Origin: Psychromicrobium xiongbiense
Lineage (GTDB): Bacteria > Actinomycetota > Actinomycetes > Actinomycetales > Micrococcaceae
Assembly (NCBI RefSeq): GCF_030271165.1
Contig: NZ_JASSZH010000021.1
Location: forward strand, 1 to 64,000
Direction of reading: 5' to 3'
Length of the DNA stretch: 64,000 nucleotides
Below are positions 40,489 to 49,820 of the stretch, piece by piece (within the stretch, counting starts at the first letter, position 1; every line of letters starts with the position of its first letter). The notes beneath the pieces are model-generated. The model was not told the origin of the DNA, made no database searches, and was given only the letters and a program-made list of their open reading frames with translations. The position numbers were made by a program, and so were the translations under genes.

Positions 40489-41529
40489 CTAGTCTTTCGA
40501 GTCTCTTGCGGTGTTCCGGCCTGCAGTGCTTCGGGCACCTGCAGCCCGGGGTGCTGCTGACTTGGCCGGGGCCTTTGCCACGGGCTTCGGCGCTGCAGGC
40601 CTGGGGCTTGCGGTCGGCTTCGGCGTCGCTTTCGGAGCCGCTGGCACCGCCTTGGGCGCAGCAGCTGCGACCTTGGGCGTAGCGGGCTTCACAGCAGCTT
40701 TCGGCTCAGCCGGAGCTGCCTGCTTCGGTTCCTCCACCACGATCTCCGCGACGGCGGGCTCCTCAGCAACCTCTGCCTCTTCAGGCTCGACCGCTTCCAC
40801 AGAATCGACAACCTCGACGACGGGCGCCTCGTCCACGACGACCTCGTCCGTCTCGATCTCCTCCGGCGTCTCCACCGTGAAGGACCCGGGCAGCAGATCA
40901 GCCAGGCTCTGCGTCATCGGCCCTGCGGAACCGGAAACGTCGATCTTGGCCTTAGCCTCGTTCTGCGCCTTGGCTTCGGCACGCTGGGCAGCACGGCGGG
41001 CTTCAGCCTTGGCCTCTGCCTTGTTCTTGACCGGACCGATCACCATCACCATATTGCGACCATCGATGCGCGGGGTGGACTCCACCACACCCACCGATGC
41101 CACATCTTCAGCGAAACGCTGCAACAGGCGAATACCCATTTCCGGGCGCTGCTGCTCACGTCCGCGGAACTGGATCATGGCTTTGACCTTGTCACCAGCG
41201 CCCAGGAAGCGCAGCGCATGCCCGGTCTTGGTCTCGTAATCGTGCTTGTCGATCTTGAGCCGGAACCGGATTTCCTTCAACACGGTATTGGTCTGGTTCT
41301 TCCGGGCCTCACGTGCTTTGACTGCTGCTTCGTACTTGTATTTTCCGAAGTCCATGAGCTTTGCCACGGGCGGTTTCGCCATCGGGGCAACCTCGACCAG
41401 ATCTAGATCTGACTCAGCTGCGAGGCGGAGGGCATCCTCAATGCGGACAATCCCCACCTGTTCACCTGCTGGTCCGACCAGCCGCACCTCGGGGACGCGG
41501 ATACGATCATTGATACGTGGCTCGCTAAT
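40489..41529 (-). CDS. infC: Translation initiation factor IF-3 with long C-terminal tail and ATT start
   Basis: IF3 prevents early joining of subunits and checks the start codon. Residues ~1-80 and ~90-190 are the N- and C-domains ([26 protein letters not shown]). I place the start at ATT 41529, giving the universal [10 protein letters not shown] opening, with AGGAG 6 nt upstream; ATT/ATC starts are a known autoregulatory feature of infC. A shorter in-frame reading begins at 41487. The last ~140 residues are an unusual acidic then Ala/Pro/Lys-rich tail that makes the protein 346 residues, about twice E. coli IF3. Confidence 0.93.
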   Translation of the reverse strand: MSEPRINDRIRVPEVRLVGPAGEQVGIVRIEDALRLAAESDLDLVEVAPMAKPPVAKLMDFGKYKYEAAVKAREARKNQTNTVLKEIRFRLKIDKHDYETKTGHALRFLGAGDKVKAMIQFRGREQQRPEMGIRLLQRFAEDVASVGVVESTPRIDGRNMVMVIGPVKNKAEAKAEARRAAQRAEAKAQNEAKAKIDVSGSAGPMTQSLADLLPGSFTVETPEEIETDEVVVDEAPVVEVVDSVEAVEPEEAEVAEEPAVAEIVVEEPKQAAPAEPKAAVKPATPKVAAAAPKAVPAAPKATPKPTASPRPAAPKPVAKAPAKSAAPRAAGARSTAGRNTARDSKD

Positions 41530-41597
41530 GTGTGACTCCTGTCAGTGTCAAAAACTGGGCGTGTGCCAGTAAGTATTCAGACATCGGACACAGAAGA

Positions 41598-41629
41598 AGG
41601 CCTCCATTTGCCGATGCAAATGAAGGCCT
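41598..41629 (-). promoter_or_regulatory. infC leader hairpin (candidate attenuator)
   Basis: A 13-bp stem with one G-T wobble (41598-41610 with 41617-41629) and a 6-nt loop, followed on the minus strand by TTCTTCT. It lies about 70 nt upstream of the IF3 start, within its leader. The U-rich tail suggests an attenuator or a leader target of L20/L35 control. The region 41530-41817 otherwise has no gene. Confidence 0.5.
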
Positions 41630-41817
41630 CAAAGATCACAGCTTAAACGTCACCCGCTCAAACCGACCTTATACCCGGTAACTCCGCGTCCTCTGGAAGC
41701 GGGTCAAGGGGTGGGAGAGAACTCCACTTGCTAGTCGGGAGGAAAACCGCGCTGAATGCATGAGCATCTGAGCACAGGAGTAACCATCACCGACCGGTCT
41801 GTGACAAGCTTAGCACC

Positions 41818-42234
41818 ATGAGCAGCACCGAGGATAATTCCGCAGCATCGACCCATACCCATCGCTTTGACGCCAGCCGCGCCGAGGACAGTGCTTCCGC
41901 TTCGCAGGCGGCCGTCCTGCGGGACATCGCAGAGGTGCCGGCCGTGGAAGTCATCACGACGGCGGCCGTGCATCTGATGAGTGCCGCCGCGGTGAAGCTC
42001 GGCCTGGCAGACAGTCCCGATGCCGAAGAACTGACCGATCTCGACGAGGCCCGCAAGCTCATCACCGCCCTGGCCGGATTCGTCACGGCTGCAGCTCCCG
42101 AGATCGGAAGCCAGCACGCCGGCCCCTTGCGCGACGGACTGCGCTCCCTTCAGCTGGCCTTTCGCGAAGCATCACTGATCCCGGACGCCCCCGGCAAGGG
42201 CCCGGGCGAGAAGTTCACCGGACCGGTCAACTAG
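41818..42234 (+). CDS. DUF1844 domain protein
   Basis: 138 residues. The DUF1844 core runs from about residue 30 (VLRDIAEVPAVEVITTAAVHLMSAAAVKLGLAD) to 120, with the typical EARKLITALAGF helix. The family is widespread next to infC in actinobacteria but its function is unknown. It reads rightward, away from infC. A short Ser/Thr-rich N-terminus precedes the domain. Confidence 0.88.
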   Translation: MSSTEDNSAASTHTHRFDASRAEDSASASQAAVLRDIAEVPAVEVITTAAVHLMSAAAVKLGLADSPDAEELTDLDEARKLITALAGFVTAAAPEIGSQHAGPLRDGLRSLQLAFREASLIPDAPGKGPGEKFTGPVN

Positions 42235-42251
42235 TCAGGTCTACGGCTGCT

Positions 42252-42279
42252 CGGGCTTGCAGCCCAGGCGGCAAGCCCG
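42252..42279. terminator. Hairpin between DUF1844 and the MFS gene
   Basis: A 9-bp perfect stem (42252-42260 with 42271-42279) between convergent genes, with a 10-nt loop. It has no U-tract, like other stems in this window. Confidence 0.55.
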
Positions 42280-42296
42280 GCTCCCGGCCGCATCCC

Positions 42297-43631
42297 TCAG
42301 ACCGTGCTGACGGCGCGCCGCCGGACGCGCTGCGTCACCAGGCCAGCGACGGCCAGAATAGCCGCCATCCCACCCATGAGTGTGAAGCCCGCCCAGGCCC
42401 CCGCCTGGTCGATAGCGGCACCCGCGATGGGGGCACCCACCGCATTGCCCAGTGTCAGCGAGGAACCGTACCAGCCCATCGCCTCGCCACGTCGCTCCTC
42501 AGGAACCAGATCTGCGACCCATTCCGTGCTCGAGGAGAGCACCGGAGCGCAGAGCAGTCCCGGCGGGATGCTCAGCAGAGCCAACGTCCAGGTGTCCGAG
42601 GCGAATCCCATCGGTATGGTCAGCACGGCCATGGCCGCCAGGAGCCAGAGTGGGTTGACCTTGTGCTGCAGAGAGCCGTAGACCACACCGCCGATGGCTG
42701 ATGCGGCGCACCAGGCCAGGAAAATGATGCCGATCTGGTCCTGGTGGCCCGCCCCGCGCAGGCTCGCCACGATGCCGACGTCGGTTCCGGTCAGGCTCAT
42801 TCCCACCCCCACGGCCGCAGCGAAGATCGCCAGAACAGCACCGGTCACCCAGGACATGCGCTGCCGGAACGTGCTGGTGACGTAGCCCCAGCGTCCGGTG
42901 CGTCCGGCATCGTCCGCTTCTGCGCGCGCGTGCACCTCAGAGAGAGTTGCCTCCTCAGCGCCAGCACCTGAGACAACGGTCAGCGGCCCGGTGTGCAGGC
43001 CCTGGAAGTGCCCCGTGTCCGTAGTGTCCTCGAAGTCCACGCTGCCGGGCTGATCCGAACGCGTCGGCGGATTGAACCAGTACAGGAACACCCCGGACAG
43101 CGAGGAAGCCACCCCGACCACTATGAGCGCCAGGGTGGTATTGAGGGTGGCAATCACCACGCCCGCGGCGGGTCCGACCATGAAGGTCAGCTCCGTGCCG
43201 ATGGAATCCAGCGCATAGGCGGTGCGGCGCGAGTTGGCGGACACCATCACACCCAGCGCCTGGCGGACCACCGTGAAAATCGGCACGGCCAGAGCACCGC
43301 CGATGGCTGCGGCCACCAGTAGGAGCAGGTAGGGCAGGAAGGGCGCGGTGCACCAGACCACCACTTCAGCGATGATGGAGGGCAGCAGAGCGCGACGCAA
43401 GCCCTGACGGTCAATCGCACGACCGCGCCAGGGAGCACCCAGGGCCAGACCGATCGTGACGGCCGCGGCAACGCCACCGGCTGCACCATAGCCCAGGCCA
43501 AGGGTATTGACCACATGGAGGGTCAGGATGATGCCGGACGCCGCATGAGGCAGGCGGGCGATCATCGCCACCAGGACGAGCCTTCGTACTGCTGCATTAG
43601 TGAGCAGCGCACGGTACTGGCCGAAATTCAC
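42297..43631 (-). CDS. MFS transporter
   Basis: A 444-residue major facilitator with about 12 helices. A long hydrophilic central loop (~210-270) is rich in acidic and Ser/Thr residues. The loop after helix 2 carries GRAIDRQGLRRAL, and the C-terminal half has WVADLVPEERRGEAMGWYG. The substrate is not predictable. It is the last gene of a run with SseB and the his block, separated by a tandem hairpin region (43659-43715). Confidence 0.85.
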   Translation of the reverse strand: MNFGQYRALLTNAAVRRLVLVAMIARLPHAASGIILTLHVVNTLGLGYGAAGGVAAAVTIGLALGAPWRGRAIDRQGLRRALLPSIIAEVVVWCTAPFLPYLLLLVAAAIGGALAVPIFTVVRQALGVMVSANSRRTAYALDSIGTELTFMVGPAAGVVIATLNTTLALIVVGVASSLSGVFLYWFNPPTRSDQPGSVDFEDTTDTGHFQGLHTGPLTVVSGAGAEEATLSEVHARAEADDAGRTGRWGYVTSTFRQRMSWVTGAVLAIFAAAVGVGMSLTGTDVGIVASLRGAGHQDQIGIIFLAWCAASAIGGVVYGSLQHKVNPLWLLAAMAVLTIPMGFASDTWTLALLSIPPGLLCAPVLSSSTEWVADLVPEERRGEAMGWYGSSLTLGNAVGAPIAGAAIDQAGAWAGFTLMGGMAAILAVAGLVTQRVRRRAVSTV

Positions 43632-43658
43632 GTCACAGACCTTTTCAGTGAGAAGGAT

Positions 43659-43691
43659 GGAGGCACGCCCTGAGGCTCAGACCGTGCCTCC
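43659..43691 (-). terminator. Hairpin downstream of the SseB-like gene
   Basis: A 9-bp perfect stem (43659-43667 with 43683-43691) in the 93-nt gap between the SseB-like gene and the MFS gene. A second possible stem (CCCCAC with GTGGGG) lies next to it. On the minus strand CATCCTTCTC follows, a weak pyrimidine tail. Confidence 0.55.
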
Positions 43692-43724
43692 CCACCGCAC
43701 TCGGTCCTGTGGGGATCTGTGCGG

Positions 43725-44726
43725 CTAGGGTAGTTGCTCTTGCGTTCCGCGGAGGCTGATCTGGAGCGAATCGACCCGCTCCGCAAAAACCTCGCTCTGC
43801 GCAAGGGCTTGTTGGAGGGCAGAAACCACGGAGTTGACTTGATGATGATCGAGTCCGGATACCAGGTGCACGATGACGTTCAGCTCCGGGCCCGAACCGC
43901 CTCCCGCTACAGTCACTCCCTCGGGAAAGACCGTGCGAATGCCAGAACCCGCCTGAATCGTCACGCCGTGCAACCAACTCATCGGGTTGGCCTGTGGCAC
44001 CTCAGCCAGTCTATCGAATGGTTCAACGGACTCAACCCCTGGAACCCTGGGCCTATTCTCTGGGATCCTCGCCAGGGAGGCGGCATTGTTCCGGCCGTCC
44101 CACAGGCCGCCGACCACCCGCCGCACTTCCTCCTCGACGACGGGATCGGCGTAACTCGGCACCCATTCGCGCTGTTGTGCCAGGGCCCACACGGCAGGCC
44201 TGCGCACCACCACGGTTTCGGTGCCGGGGTCGATGACCAGCAGCTGGGCGCCTTCTGCCACAGCAGACAGAGCAGCCCGGGGCGCGTACACCGGCACCGG
44301 CCGCGCCTGTGAGTGCCACTGGGTCAGCCGCTCGGGCGAGCTGAAGACCGGCAGAGCGATACGCCCGTCCGGCGCCTTCACGGTCACCAGAGCCATCTCC
44401 GATTCTTTGTCACCGTGCGAATGATCAGGGTGAGCATGTTCGGCGTTCGTCGCAGGGTCGCTGGTGTCGGTGGCGATAATCGGCACGAAGACCCGTGCCT
44501 GCGCCAGGCTCGCAACCACCGCTGCCTCGCTGCCCCTTCCTGCACACAGCTCAGCGACACTTTTCCGGTACGCCGCGTCCGGGGCGCCGTCGTCGGCCGT
44601 GAAGCGGTGATGCTGACCTTCAAGATCGCGCCCTGCCCAGGGTTGCCCGGCGCCATCGGCCATTCCGCCAGCCGCACCGAGCCGCTGGGCCAGATGAGCG
44701 GGCAGCTCCCGGAACGGGGTGCTCAT
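43725..44726 (-). CDS. SseB-like protein
   Basis: A 333-residue protein with a central SseB domain (~85-200): RVFVPIIAT, then [24 protein letters not shown] and [25 protein letters not shown]. coli SseB is a rhodanese-enhancing factor of unclear role. The first ~80 residues and the C-terminal ~130 residues are outside the domain; the last part ([16 protein letters not shown]) may be a second domain. It overlaps hisA by ATGA, so it is coexpressed with histidine genes, a placement common in this lineage. Confidence 0.82.
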   Translation of the reverse strand: MSTPFRELPAHLAQRLGAAGGMADGAGQPWAGRDLEGQHHRFTADDGAPDAAYRKSVAELCAGRGSEAAVVASLAQARVFVPIIATDTSDPATNAEHAHPDHSHGDKESEMALVTVKAPDGRIALPVFSSPERLTQWHSQARPVPVYAPRAALSAVAEGAQLLVIDPGTETVVVRRPAVWALAQQREWVPSYADPVVEEEVRRVVGGLWDGRNNAASLARIPENRPRVPGVESVEPFDRLAEVPQANPMSWLHGVTIQAGSGIRTVFPEGVTVAGGGSGPELNVIVHLVSGLDHHQVNSVVSALQQALAQSEVFAERVDSLQISLRGTQEQLP

Positions 44727-45457
44727 CGGCGGCCAGCGACGTCCAGTGCCTGGGGCAGAGTGAAGGCTCCCGCGTAGAGTGCCTTACCCACGATGGCGCC
44801 CTCGACGCCAGCAGGTACCAGCTCGCGCAAGGCGCGCAGGTCATCCAGGCTGGAGATGCCTCCGGAGGCGACCACGGGCTTGGAGGTGCGCTCGGTCATT
44901 TCGCGGAGCAACTCAAGGTTCGGCCCGCGCAGGGTGCCGTCCTTGGTCACATCGGTCACCACATACCGGGCACAACCGGCGTCCTCAAGGCGAGCCAGCA
45001 CCTCCCAGAGATCCCCGCCGTCACGCGTCCAGCCGCGCGCGGCAAGAGTAGTTCCGCGCACATCGAGTCCCACGGCGATCTGGTCACCGAAACGCGCAAT
45101 GGCCCTGGCCGTCCATTCTGGGTTCTCCAGAGCTGCCGTACCCAGATTCACCCGGGCTGCACCCAGCTCCAGAGCACCTTCAAGCGAGGCATCGTCCCGG
45201 ATGCCACCGGAAAGCTCGATTTTCACCGTGAGCGTGGAGACTACTTCACGCAGCAACTCGGCATTGGAGCCACGGCCGAAGGCCGCGTCCAGATCCACCA
45301 GGTGAACCCATTCAGCACCATCGTTCTGCCAGGCCAGAGCAGCTTCCAGGGGGGAGCCGTAGCTGGTTTCGCTGCCGGCCTCGCCCTGAACCAGGCGGAC
45401 GGCCTGGCCATTGGCGACATCGACGGCAGGAAGAAGTTCAAGAATTGACTCGGTCAT
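44723..45457 (-). CDS. hisA: HisA/PriA phosphoribosyl isomerase
   Basis: TIM-barrel isomerase of histidine synthesis (ProFAR to PRFAR). D13 in LLPAVDV and D132 in VGLDVRG are the acid-base pair. In most actinobacteria this protein is PriA, which also does the TrpF step; whether it is bifunctional here depends on whether a trpF exists elsewhere. At 244 residues it is normal. It overlaps SseB and follows a 58-nt gap after a small membrane gene. Confidence 0.95.
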   Translation of the reverse strand: MTESILELLPAVDVANGQAVRLVQGEAGSETSYGSPLEAALAWQNDGAEWVHLVDLDAAFGRGSNAELLREVVSTLTVKIELSGGIRDDASLEGALELGAARVNLGTAALENPEWTARAIARFGDQIAVGLDVRGTTLAARGWTRDGGDLWEVLARLEDAGCARYVVTDVTKDGTLRGPNLELLREMTERTSKPVVASGGISSLDDLRALRELVPAGVEGAIVGKALYAGAFTLPQALDVAGRR

Positions 45458-45515
45458 GATTCCTCACAGTGTGGAACAAGGGTATGGGCAGGACGACGTG
45501 CTGAGCAAAAGTGGT

Positions 45516-45671
45516 TCAGGACGAGGACGTGAACAGATAGGCGGCGATGAATGCCAGCACGGCCAGGATCCCGAAACACACTGGGACCCAACGCGGTGCT
45601 TTCTGCTGCCAGAAGGCAATCACGCCGCCGACCAGCAGGCCACCCAGGCCCATGAGCAGAATCGACCACAT
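45516..45671 (-). CDS. 51-residue two-pass membrane protein in the his block
   Basis: A small reading frame between hisH and hisA. Its ATG at 45671 overlaps the hisH TGA by one base (TGATG), which implies coupled translation. The protein [20 protein letters not shown]... has one segment at 3-20, a turn with WQQKAPRW (21-28), and a second segment at 30-46, ending in FTSSS. No known domain. The coupling and the two clean hydrophobic segments support a real gene despite its length. Confidence 0.72.
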   Translation of the reverse strand: MWSILLMGLGGLLVGGVIAFWQQKAPRWVPVCFGILAVLAFIAAYLFTSSS

Positions 45672-46366
45672 CAGGCAGTGGTTGTTTCGTCAGGGACCGG
45701 ACTCAGTCGGGGCAGCGATTCGACCCAGTTACGCAGCAATCGTGCTCCAGCATTACCGGATTTCTCCGGGTGGAACTGCGTCGCGGACAGCGGCCCGTTC
45801 TCCACCGCGGCGATGAACGGCGCACCGTGCTCGCTCCAGGTCACCAGCGGCGGCTTCATTTTCGGCTGATTCACGTCGAAGTCCCATTCCTGGACCCCGT
45901 ACGAGTGCACAAAATAGAACCGCTCGTCCTCCACACCGGCGAAGAGTTTGCTGCCTTCGGGGACTTTCACGGTATTCCAGCCCATGTGGGGGACCACAGG
46001 GGCGGGCAGCAGCTTCACCGTGCCTGGCCATTCCCCCATGCCATCGGAGCTGATGCCATGTTCAACGCCGTGCTCAAAGAGGATCTGAAGGCCCACGCAG
46101 ATGGCCAGAACGGGCCGTCCACCGGCTACGCGACGGCCGATCAGACGCAAGCCATCCACCGCACGGAGTTCCTTCATCACGGTGGCGAAGGCACCCACGC
46201 CCGGCACCACCAGACCGTCCGCCTCGAGGACATCCTTCGGGTCAGCACTGAGCGTCACCCGGGCACCAGCCCGCTCCAGCGCACGGACTGCGGAGCGCAC
46301 ATTGCCGGAACCGTAGTCGAGAACGGTGACCGTGGGTCCGGGCGTCTCAGGCAGTGACTCACTCAC
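45671..46366 (-). CDS. hisH: Imidazole glycerol phosphate synthase, glutaminase subunit
   Basis: Class I glutamine amidotransferase that supplies ammonia to HisF. The triad is complete: C90 in AICVGLQ, and His/Glu in [10 protein letters not shown] near 204-206. The N-terminal YGSGN motif is present. At 231 residues it is slightly long because of extra residues at both ends. The start is GTG 46366, overlapping hisB by 4 nt. The partner hisF is not in this window. Confidence 0.96.
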   Translation of the reverse strand: MSESLPETPGPTVTVLDYGSGNVRSAVRALERAGARVTLSADPKDVLEADGLVVPGVGAFATVMKELRAVDGLRLIGRRVAGGRPVLAICVGLQILFEHGVEHGISSDGMGEWPGTVKLLPAPVVPHMGWNTVKVPEGSKLFAGVEDERFYFVHSYGVQEWDFDVNQPKMKPPLVTWSEHGAPFIAAVENGPLSATQFHPEKSGNAGARLLRNWVESLPRLSPVPDETTTA

Positions 46367-46968
46367 AGCAGGCCCTTAGTAGAGGGGATGCCACTCACCC
46401 GAGGGTCCGGCTCAATCGCCATCCGCAGGGCCCGGGCGAAGGCCTTGAACTGCGACTCCACAATGTGGTGAGGGTCGCGTCCGGCCAACACCCGCAGGTG
46501 CAGGCAGATCTGGGCGTGCAGGGTGATGGCCTCAAAGACATGGCGGGTCAGCGATCCAGTGAAGTGACCGCCGATCAGGTGGTATTCCTGCCCGGCAGGC
46601 TCACCGCTGTGCACCAGGTAGGGGCGTCCTGAGATGTCCACGACGGCGTGCGTCAGGGCCTCATCCAGGGGAACCGAGGCATCACCGAAGCGGCGGATGC
46701 CTGCCTTATTGCCCAGGGCTTCGCGCAGCACCTCACCGAAGGTGATCGCCACGTCCTCCACTGTGTGGTGAACATCGATGTGAGTATCACCGCTCGCTCT
46801 GACCTTCAGGTCAATGAGCGAGTGCTTGGCCAGCGCGTTAAGCATGTGGTCGTAGAACGGCACGGACGTGTCGATGTCCGCCTGTCCGGTGCCGTCGAGA
46901 TCAACTTCGACCAGCACGGAGGACTCCGAGGTGCTGCGTTCGAGCCGCGCGATGCGATGGGTCACCAT
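46363..46968 (-). CDS. hisB: Imidazoleglycerol-phosphate dehydratase
   Basis: Manganese-dependent dehydratase, seventh step of histidine synthesis. Metal-binding repeats VDVHHTVED (around H67, H68) and [17 protein letters not shown] (near 170) are intact. At 201 residues it is the monofunctional form without a phosphatase domain. It overlaps hisH by 4 nt and follows hisC by 64 nt. Confidence 0.97.
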   Translation of the reverse strand: MVTHRIARLERSTSESSVLVEVDLDGTGQADIDTSVPFYDHMLNALAKHSLIDLKVRASGDTHIDVHHTVEDVAITFGEVLREALGNKAGIRRFGDASVPLDEALTHAVVDISGRPYLVHSGEPAGQEYHLIGGHFTGSLTRHVFEAITLHAQICLHLRVLAGRDPHHIVESQFKAFARALRMAIEPDPRVSGIPSTKGLL

Positions 46969-47032
46969 AATGTCCTTTGACTAAATGTGCGAAAACTGTG
47001 GTCTAGGTGGTCGATCAGGCCTAGTCCAGCAA

Positions 47033-48151
47033 TCAGGCCTGATTCAATAAGCTGGGAAGGGCGTTGAGGAAGGCATCTGTTTCTTCCGCAGTGCCAGCCG
47101 TCACCCGCAGGCTATGCGGCAGACCGACGTCGCGGACCAGAATCCCCTGGTCCAGCAGACCCTGCCAGAGGCTGTGCGGATCCTTCACTCCCCGGAAGAA
47201 GACGAAGTTTGAATCGGAACGGGCGGGTTCCAGCCCCAGGCTCTTGAGGCCGTCGACGATCCGGTCCCGCTGGACCTTGATGTCCTCGACGTTTCTCAGC
47301 AGGGATCCGGAGCACTCCAGCGCCGCTACTGCGGCAGCCTGAGTCAGGGCCGAGAGATGATACGGAAGACGGACCAGTCGTAAGGCATCGGTCATCGCAG
47401 GAGCAGCAGCGAGATACCCCAATCTGGCGCCTGCCAGAGCGAAGGCCTTACTCATGGTCCGGGTCACGATCAAGCGATCTCGACCGGGCAACAGCTCCAG
47501 GGCGCTCGGGGTCCCGGCCTGGCGGAACTCCGCATAGGCCTCATCGACAATGACGACGGTACGGCTGGCCTCCCCGGCGCGATACACCGCCTCGATCACC
47601 TCGAGCTCCAGAGCGGTTCCCGTGGGGTTATTGGGTGAGCACAGCACCACAAGGTCCGGCTGGTACTGCTCCACCTGAGCAGCTGCACTCTCCGCACTCA
47701 GCGTGAAATCCTCGGCTCGTTGCCCGCTGATGTACTCCGTCCCGGTACCTCGCGCCAGCAGAGGATACATGGAGTATGTCGGGGGGAAACTCAACAGCTT
47801 TCGCCCCGGGCCGCCAAAAGCCTGAAGGATCTGCTGGAGCACCTCATTGGACCCGTTGGCCGCCCAGATCTGGTCCGCACTCAGCCCGTGACCGAGGTAG
47901 TCCGCCAGTGCACTGCGCAGCACCGTGAATTCACGGTCCGGGTAGCGGTTAAGGCCCTTGACGGCGGCATCCACCGCATCAACAATGGCGCGATGTGCAT
48001 CTTCGGGAAAACTGTGAGTATTTTCGTTGACGTTGAGCATGATGGGCACGTCAAGCTGGGGCGCCCCATAGGGCTCCATGCCACACAACTCGGGACGAAG
48101 CGGCAGCCCGTTCAAGGCTGCGCGCCGGTCTGATTCAGGGAATTCACTCAC
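47033..48151 (-). CDS. hisC: Histidinol-phosphate aminotransferase
   Basis: PLP-dependent fold-type I enzyme, eighth step of histidine synthesis. The PLP lysine is in TMSKAFALAGARLGY near residue 233; NVNENTHSFPE and CSPNNPTG are the usual contacts. At 372 residues it is normal. In many relatives hisD precedes it, but here a LysM gene lies next upstream and no hisD is present in the window. Confidence 0.95.
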   Translation of the reverse strand: MSEFPESDRRAALNGLPLRPELCGMEPYGAPQLDVPIMLNVNENTHSFPEDAHRAIVDAVDAAVKGLNRYPDREFTVLRSALADYLGHGLSADQIWAANGSNEVLQQILQAFGGPGRKLLSFPPTYSMYPLLARGTGTEYISGQRAEDFTLSAESAAAQVEQYQPDLVVLCSPNNPTGTALELEVIEAVYRAGEASRTVVIVDEAYAEFRQAGTPSALELLPGRDRLIVTRTMSKAFALAGARLGYLAAAPAMTDALRLVRLPYHLSALTQAAAVAALECSGSLLRNVEDIKVQRDRIVDGLKSLGLEPARSDSNFVFFRGVKDPHSLWQGLLDQGILVRDVGLPHSLRVTAGTAEETDAFLNALPSLLNQA

Positions 48152-48271
48152 CCGTCAATTCTAGGTGAGCAAGTGGGCACCCGCCGAACCCTGACCATCA
48201 TCCGGGCCAGCCACCGTTGCAGATGGACGGATACCGGCCGCCAGGTTTCCCCACAAGGAGCGTTGGACCTC

Positions 48272-48718
48272 CTAGCGAGTCGGCACCAGCAGACTCTGAC
48301 CGGGCTGTAGCACCGAAGACGTGAGGCCATTGAGTTCGATGATTTCGGTCACCAGATCCCCTTGATCACGGTTAACCCCACTGTGCGCGGCGAGCGACCA
48401 GATCGAGTCACCGGGCTGCACGGTCACGGAGGTCGCCTGCACCCCGGACACTGCGGCATCAGAAGCCTTGACCTGTCCCACGAAGGATCCGATCAGCACC
48501 AGGACCGCGACTGCAAGCAGCATCAGTGGAACGCCGATCAGCACCATACGCCCGCGTCTGGTCAGGTGCAGGGCGCTCCCTGGCTCGGCGTTCTGGAACG
48601 CGACACCCCGGGACGTAGCACCCGGGGCACGGCGGATGCGGGAGGCAGAGATCGCCATGGGGACCACTGCACGACGGCTTGGAGCGAATGCTGCCGTTGC
48701 GACATGAAGTGTGGACAT
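48272..48718 (-). CDS. LysM membrane protein, YneA/Rv2719c-type SOS cell-division inhibitor candidate
   Basis: 148 residues: a basic Ala-rich N-terminus, one membrane helix (VLIGVPLMLLAVAVLVLIGSFVG) and a C-terminal extracellular LysM domain (~100-147; VTVQPGDSIWSLAAHSG, LQPGQSLLVPTR). It is divergent from lexA, exactly like B. subtilis yneA and M. tuberculosis Rv2719c, which delay division during DNA damage. An SOS-like site sits at its promoter. ATG 48718 is preferred, with AAAGG 8 nt upstream. Division inhibition is inferred from context, not shown. Confidence 0.82.
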   Translation of the reverse strand: MSTLHVATAAFAPSRRAVVPMAISASRIRRAPGATSRGVAFQNAEPGSALHLTRRGRMVLIGVPLMLLAVAVLVLIGSFVGQVKASDAAVSGVQATSVTVQPGDSIWSLAAHSGVNRDQGDLVTEIIELNGLTSSVLQPGQSLLVPTR

Positions 48719-48804
48719 GGGCATTACCTTTCTGTGATGGCGAATTCGAGGGTCCGTGACCTTCGAACATTCCGCCGTTTGGCCGGAAGCATTCTCAAGC
48801 GTCA

Positions 48805-48820
48805 TAGAACATATTTTCGA
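48805..48820. promoter_or_regulatory. Degenerate SOS box at the LysM gene promoter
   Basis: TAGAACATATTTTCGA matches the SOS consensus at 10 of the 12 defined positions (outer T/A variant on the left, TTTCGA on the right). On the minus strand it lies between a possible -35 TTTAGA and -10 TATGAC of the LysM gene. Weaker than the lexA site, so repression may be released earlier or the promoter may be partly shared. Confidence 0.55.
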
Positions 48821-48870
48821 ATCTCTAAAGTCAGTTTTAGCACGAATGATCGAAGGGGATCAAGACTCGC

Positions 48871-48911
48871 TCGAACAAATGTTTGATTTCTTGCTTCCGG
48901 CCCCCTAGCCT
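48871..48911 (+). promoter_or_regulatory. lexA promoter with SOS box
   Basis: TCGAACAAATGTTTGA (48871-48886) is an SOS box with a single change from the consensus right arm. It overlaps -35 TTGATT (48883-48888), which is followed after 17 nt by -10 TAGCCT (48906-48911). LexA bound here would block lexA transcription. The 5' leader would be about 130 nt. The 328-nt gap also holds the weaker LysM-side box. Confidence 0.85.
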
Positions 48912-49046
48912 GAGGGAAAGATCGAGCCGGGGCCCGGATCGATGAGGAACCTCAGCGTTGGTGGAATTCCGCGTTGAGTTCAGTCCATCAGCGGGCACCG
49001 ACAAGATAGTGAAGTTCATCGCTGCAAGGGAAAGGCCGGTGGCTCA

Positions 49047-49790
49047 ATGCCCACGGAAACCAACGCCACACCGGGAACCGGTAAGACCGGCCTCCGGGGT
49101 TTGACCGTGCGCCAGAAGAAGATCCTGGAGTGCATCCAACGCTCGATCAGCAGTAACGGATACCCGCCGTCCATGCGCGAAATCGGCGATCTGGTCGGAT
49201 TGGCGAGTCTCTCCAGCGTCACCCACCAGCTCACCCAGCTGGAACGCCAGGGGTATCTGCGTCGCGATCCCAAGCGTCCGCGCGCCATGGAAGTTCTGAT
49301 TCCCCTCACGCTCCGGGAAACTGAGGAAGAGGACGTGGCATCAGCGGCCACGGAGCAACAGGACGAACTGCTGGGTCACCACGGCCAGCGGGTCGCTGAG
49401 CTCTCCAGTGCTCAGGACACCGCCATGGTGCCCCTGGTCGGACGGATCGCCGCCGGTGGCCCGATTCTGGCTGAACAGACCGTGGAGGACGTGATGCCAC
49501 TTCCACGCCAGCTGGTCGGCCACGGCGAACTGTTCATGCTCAAGGTGGCCGGCGATTCCATGATCGATGCCGCCATCTGTGACGGCGACTGGGTGGTGGT
49601 ACGGAGGCAGAACGACGCCCAGAATGGAGACATTGTGGCCGCACTGCTGGACGACGAGGCCACCGTCAAAACCTTCCGTCAGCGCGACGGCCACACTTGG
49701 CTGCTCCCCCAGAACACCCAGTACGAGCCGATTCTGGGTGACCACGCGACCGTGATGGGCAAGGTTGTCACCGTACTGCGCGCCCTCTGA
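49047..49790 (+). CDS. lexA: LexA repressor
   Basis: SOS repressor, self-cleaved when RecA filaments form. The N-terminal winged helix (~20-85; [17 protein letters not shown]) binds the box; the cleavage site Ala136-Gly137 lies in GRIAAGGPI; the catalytic pair is Ser171 (AGDSMID) and Lys208 (ATVKTF). At 247 residues it is slightly long because of linker length. ATG 49047 is the start. It is divergent from the LysM gene and convergent with dinG (30 nt). Confidence 0.97.
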   Translation: MPTETNATPGTGKTGLRGLTVRQKKILECIQRSISSNGYPPSMREIGDLVGLASLSSVTHQLTQLERQGYLRRDPKRPRAMEVLIPLTLRETEEEDVASAATEQQDELLGHHGQRVAELSSAQDTAMVPLVGRIAAGGPILAEQTVEDVMPLPRQLVGHGELFMLKVAGDSMIDAAICDGDWVVVRRQNDAQNGDIVAALLDDEATVKTFRQRDGHTWLLPQNTQYEPILGDHATVMGKVVTVLRAL

Positions 49791-49820
49791 TCCGCACAGG
49801 ACATCAGTCGGCACAGGCCA

